A stretch of DNA of 64,000 nucleotides from assembly GCA_014843695.1 (NCBI GenBank), contig CM026401.1:29558562-29622561 (forward strand), written 5' to 3'. Both the position numbers and the translations under genes were made by a program. Position 1 is the stretch's first letter. Every line of letters starts with the position of its first letter. The DNA comes from Archivesica marissinica (lineage: Eukaryota; Mollusca; Bivalvia; Venerida; Vesicomyidae). The notes beneath the pieces were generated by a model. That model saw only the letters and a list, made by a program, of their open reading frames with translations, did no database searches and was not told the origin of the DNA. Positions 61,073 to 64,000 of the stretch are shown in pieces.

Positions 61073-61455
61073 CAGTCAAACATGTGTTAGTGGTCACCTC
61101 TATTAACCCTTTCCTTCATAGAGGTTAATATACTATTCTATCTCCATACAAACGACAGCCAATTAGCTATCATACAGTGGATAAGTAGTCGCCACCTCAA
61201 TAGATATTACTGGGACTACATGAGATTCTGGCCTTTATTATGAACAGTGGTTTGGCTACTACATTGTCAATGTATGTCGTATTGGTAATGGCGTCAAGAG
61301 GTGCTTCTATGAGGGAAAGGGTTAAGCAGCAAGTTTTTAGATTCCCAATATGTTACTTTATGATAATTTACCTCTATTAAACAGCCACCCGTGCTAAGCA
61401 GTCACTTTACATGTATGTGATTCCCTTGGCTGGCTGCTTAACACAGGTTTGACTG
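61073..61455. mobile_element. Tc1/mariner-type MITE, copy 3, carrying a nested insertion
   Basis: cagtcaaacatgtgttagtg at the left and acacaggtttgactg at the right, flanked by TA, matching copies at 1454 and 25511. The element is split by the insertion at 61107-61321. Confidence 0.85.
61107..61321. mobile_element. piggyBac-type MITE nested in the Tc1/mariner-type MITE
   Basis: Inverted ends ccctttccttcataga and tctatgagggaaaggg (one mismatch), flanked on both sides by TTAA. The uninterrupted host element has a single ttaa at that place (ctattaagcagcc). 215 bp, no coding capacity. Confidence 0.88.
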
Positions 61456-61631
61456 TATATTGCAAGCACAATTTGTGCCAAACAGAAGATGTTTGTGGAG
61501 TGTTTCCTCCAGAAACCGCTTGGCTGATCTCCTCCCGGCATGGCAGTAAACCTTGGACACATGGATCATCAGAGTGTAAATATATATCCGCAGTGGCACC
61601 CTATAGTGGTGCACTGTACAATGTGTCTACT

Positions 61632-61858
61632 AACGGCTGTCTGATTAGCGCAGTGGTTAGCACGATCGCTTTTCACAAATGCAATGGGTTCGATCCTCGG
61701 ACTGGGAAGTATGTAAGATGATATGGTGGTCCGGGTACCTCCGACACAAATGACCACAAATACACTTTTATCCACGCCAACGAGAGTGACCAATATAAGT
61801 TGTTACAGCTTGTTTCGCAATTGTTGTACAATAAATAAAGTTTAAACTTTTTTTTTAA
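61632..61858 (+). mobile_element. SINE family 2, copy 4 (full length)
   Basis: Head ctgattagcgcagtggttag, B box gggttcgatcctcgg, body gatatggtggtccgggtacc and acaaatgaccaca, tail aatataagttgttacagctt with gtacaataaataaagttt. Best preserved copy of the family in the window. Confidence 0.85.
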
Positions 61859-62159
61859 TGTGTCTACTTAAAGTTACCATATATGCAAAATGTCATATCC
61901 ATGTGTAGATTTTAGTTAATACTGCTCAATATAAAGACAATAACTCTAGAATTCTTCCTATATGACCGACTCTTGCCCGGATGTAATATTATGATTTGAC
62001 TTGATACATGTACAATTTTGTGGAATATTATATTGAATTTGAGGGTATAAAGTTGTCTTATCACTATGGGCCACAATAGACAAGTTTGAAATGTTTTAAT
62101 AAATTCAGGGCAACTAGAAAATTCCACTGTAGTGTCACTATAGACCTATGCACATTGAA

Positions 62160-62880
62160 GACCACTGTAACAAATACAAATAAATACAAATACATAGCAT
62201 TTATATAGCGCAAAAATTAAATATTATTCTATTGCGCTTCACAATTAGATGCAATTTTAAACATTTACCCATGACATAATATATGGAAATAAAAATGTAT
62301 ACATATATAGATATAACTAGGATTCTAGGAATTGGATAAGAACATATTATATCATGATATCTACACCATTACAGTGTATAAGTGAATGATTGGATTAACG
62401 ATAAAAGTGGCAATATGAACCATAGACCCAAACACCGCCGTAAGAATGACAACCGTGATGTGGCCAGTACAGTGAATGGGCCGGTACAGTGATCCGCCCA
62501 TCACTACACGACAGAGCTCGAACCCAAGAGAATGCCCATACAACACTTCACTCGTCAATCCAATACTTATAAAGTCGATCTTATTGAACACAAATATTGT
62601 ATTTAAACTGTTTTATATCATCACAGATGTTATTTTTGTACCAAGAGCACAAAACTTATCGTTCATAAAATTGCTTAAACAGATGGGTTTTCAGTTTTGA
62701 TCGGAAACTGGCCTCCGACTCAATGTTTTTCAGATAACTAGGTAGATCGTTCCACAATTTGGGTCCAACGACGGCCATAGATCTATCGGCTAATTTTGTT
62801 TGTCGTCTTGGGATGTTAAAGTTAGTGTCACTTTGTGATCTTAGTCTGATGGTTGACAAGTTATTCAGTGGAAATGGATC
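62160..62880 (-). mobile_element. 3' end of a non-LTR retrotransposon (RT C-terminus and 3' UTR)
   Basis: A frame ending at 62656 reads KLADRSMAVVGPKLWNDLPS then YLKNIESEASFRSKLKTHLF, the usual C-terminal tail of CR1/L2/Rex-type reverse transcriptase proteins. Downstream on the same strand is non-coding DNA with the common gcgctatataaatgct type of 3' sequence (complement of 62195-62215). The 5' part is absent, which fits 5' truncation during insertion. Some of the 62360-62600 stretch may be a separate insert. Confidence 0.65.
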
Positions 62881-62941
62881 TTACCAAGGTAGAATCAAGG
62901 TCACGCGCCACATTTTGAATGCATTTCAATGACACAAATAA

Positions 62942-63172
62942 ACAGGAAGTCGTGATAGCACAGTGGTTGCGTGTTCGAAAGGCCATGAGTTCGTGCCCAG
63001 CTGTAGCCATTATGAGTGTGACCTTAGGCAACAAGGCATTTAAATTCCACATTGCTTCTTCTCTCTCCATTGTGGCAATGGATTCTATCAGGAATGAGGG
63101 CTCGAGAGTGATTAATATAAGTCATAGGAACTTGTTTCGCAATCAAGCTAAAATCAATTTGTATAAACTATT
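62942..63172 (+). mobile_element. SINE family 3, copy 2
   Basis: gtcgtgatagcacagtggtt head, body ttaggcaacaaggcatttaa and ggattctatcaggaatgagg, tail gagagtgattaatataagtc. Matches 33290-33525 over its length. Confidence 0.8.
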
Positions 63173-63752
63173 ATTAACCAATGTTCCTCTCACGGTTCAA
63201 GACCGTAAACCCAGTGGTTGACACAGTATTGTTAACAGGGTTGGGTGCTTACCGCCAAAAACCTGATTGTTGCCAGGTAAAAACTGACAAAAACCTCCAC
63301 CATATCTGCCCATCATTTTCACTAAAACCCCAACACACTTAATTCTGAATTTAATCTTACAATTATGTTGGCAAGCTGAACATGAACATTTCAGCTGATG
63401 ACATTTGATACTTGTATCTGAAGGAGATACAATGTAGTTGAATGTACATTGTATATTTTACATGTAATTTAATGATTTGCTTTACATATATATATGACCA
63501 ATTTTTCTTTTTGAAATATTTGGATAAGTTGGGGGTTTGGCAGTTTTTGACACAAACTGGGATTTAGTTTAAACATATTTTATTTTATCAATATTTACAT
63601 CATGTTGTAACATTAATATACAAGAACAAATGGATTAAATCGGAAACTGGGTTTTGACCTTGATGGTAAAAATCGGTTGTTACAAGTGTTTGTTTCCGAC
63701 TTGGCAAAAACCTGCCGACATTGATGGTTGATGTGTTAGTAGTAATGTCATG
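63173..63752. other. Unique A+T-rich sequence at the right side
   Basis: No exon of the TPR gene recognised. Short repeats of ccaaaaacctg and aaaaacctcc near 63255-63300 and 63700. Confidence 0.4.
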
Positions 63753-63754
63753 TC

Positions 63755-64000
63755 AGTTCATGTATGATAACACTTCATGTATTATAACACTTTATAACAC
63801 TTCATGTATTATAACACTTCATGTATTATAACACTTCATGTATTATAACACTTCATGTATTATAACACTTCATGTATTATAACACTTCATGTATGATAAC
63901 ACTTCATGTATTATAACACTTTATAACACTTCATGTATTATAACACTTTATAACACTTCATGTATTATAACACTTCATGTATTATAGCACTTCATGTATT
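63755..64000. repeat. 17-bp tandem repeat, runs off the right edge
   Basis: Unit cacttcatgtattataa, with some shortened units (cactttataa). About 14 copies are visible. Confidence 0.92.

Noticed and set aside
23120..61720. Real tRNA genes at the many A-box/B-box sites
   Set aside because: Acceptor stems do not pair, and most sites are followed by shared SINE bodies and tails.
62361..62700. Short open frames on both strands that could be TPR gene exons
   Set aside because: They lie within the 3' part of a retrotransposon or its inserts and lack TPR-like sequence.
1..64000. Arrays as assembly artefacts
   Set aside because: Not fully excluded. Units differ from each other in ordered ways and exons remain intact, which favours real arrays; exact copy numbers remain uncertain without reads.

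Overview
This is animal nuclear DNA: intron-split genes with GT/AG splice sites, tRNA-derived SINEs, small inverted-repeat DNA transposons (MITEs), non-LTR retrotransposon fragments and a Mutator-like transposase exon. No prokaryotic features are present. The repeat types and the divergence from vertebrate ARMC9 suggest a marine invertebrate, most likely a lophotrochozoan such as a mollusc. The species cannot be named from the sequence alone.

The main gene is on the minus strand: ARMC9, a LisH and armadillo-repeat protein of the ciliary base, linked in humans to Joubert syndrome. I could place 14 coding exons between 47778 (start codon) and 1291. All join in frame, including a 28-nt micro-exon, and give 494 codons plus one base. 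The C-terminal exons lie off the left edge. About 1.5 kb of coding sequence is spread over about 46.5 kb because the introns are filled with tandem repeats. A second minus-strand gene enters from the right: the last exon (60446-61024) of a TPR protein with a C-terminal membrane segment, resembling TTC17. A Mutator-like transposase exon (20504-20963) lies antisense in an ARMC9 intron.

By my tally of coordinates, roughly half the window is minisatellite. From left to right: a 31-bp array (1-118); a 79-bp array made from the end of ARMC9 exon 14 (770-1345); an 11-kb array of 42- and 56-bp units (1774-12829); a 30-bp array (17562-19071); a 63-bp array made from the end of ARMC9 exon 8 (23302-23670); a 19-bp array (26416-27998); a 40-bp array grown inside a SINE (28288-28527); a 45-bp array (28725-29275); a mixed array (29326-30893); a 21-bp array (34029-36618); a 37-bp array (36787-37325); a 33-bp array (37995-38131); a 32-bp array (38587-40402); a second 19-bp array (40758-43024); a 44/42-bp array (52682-54890); a 34-bp array (54882-56072); a third 19-bp array (56320-59999); and a 17-bp array at the right edge.

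The most interesting point is that several arrays show where they came from. Two are tandem copies of ARMC9 exon ends that still carry the splice donor. The exon 8 array is stop-free and in frame, so it could act as a ladder of alternative donors adding 21 residues per step. A third array grew from the core of a SINE. The long open frames elsewhere are almost all translations of tandem repeats and are not annotated as genes.
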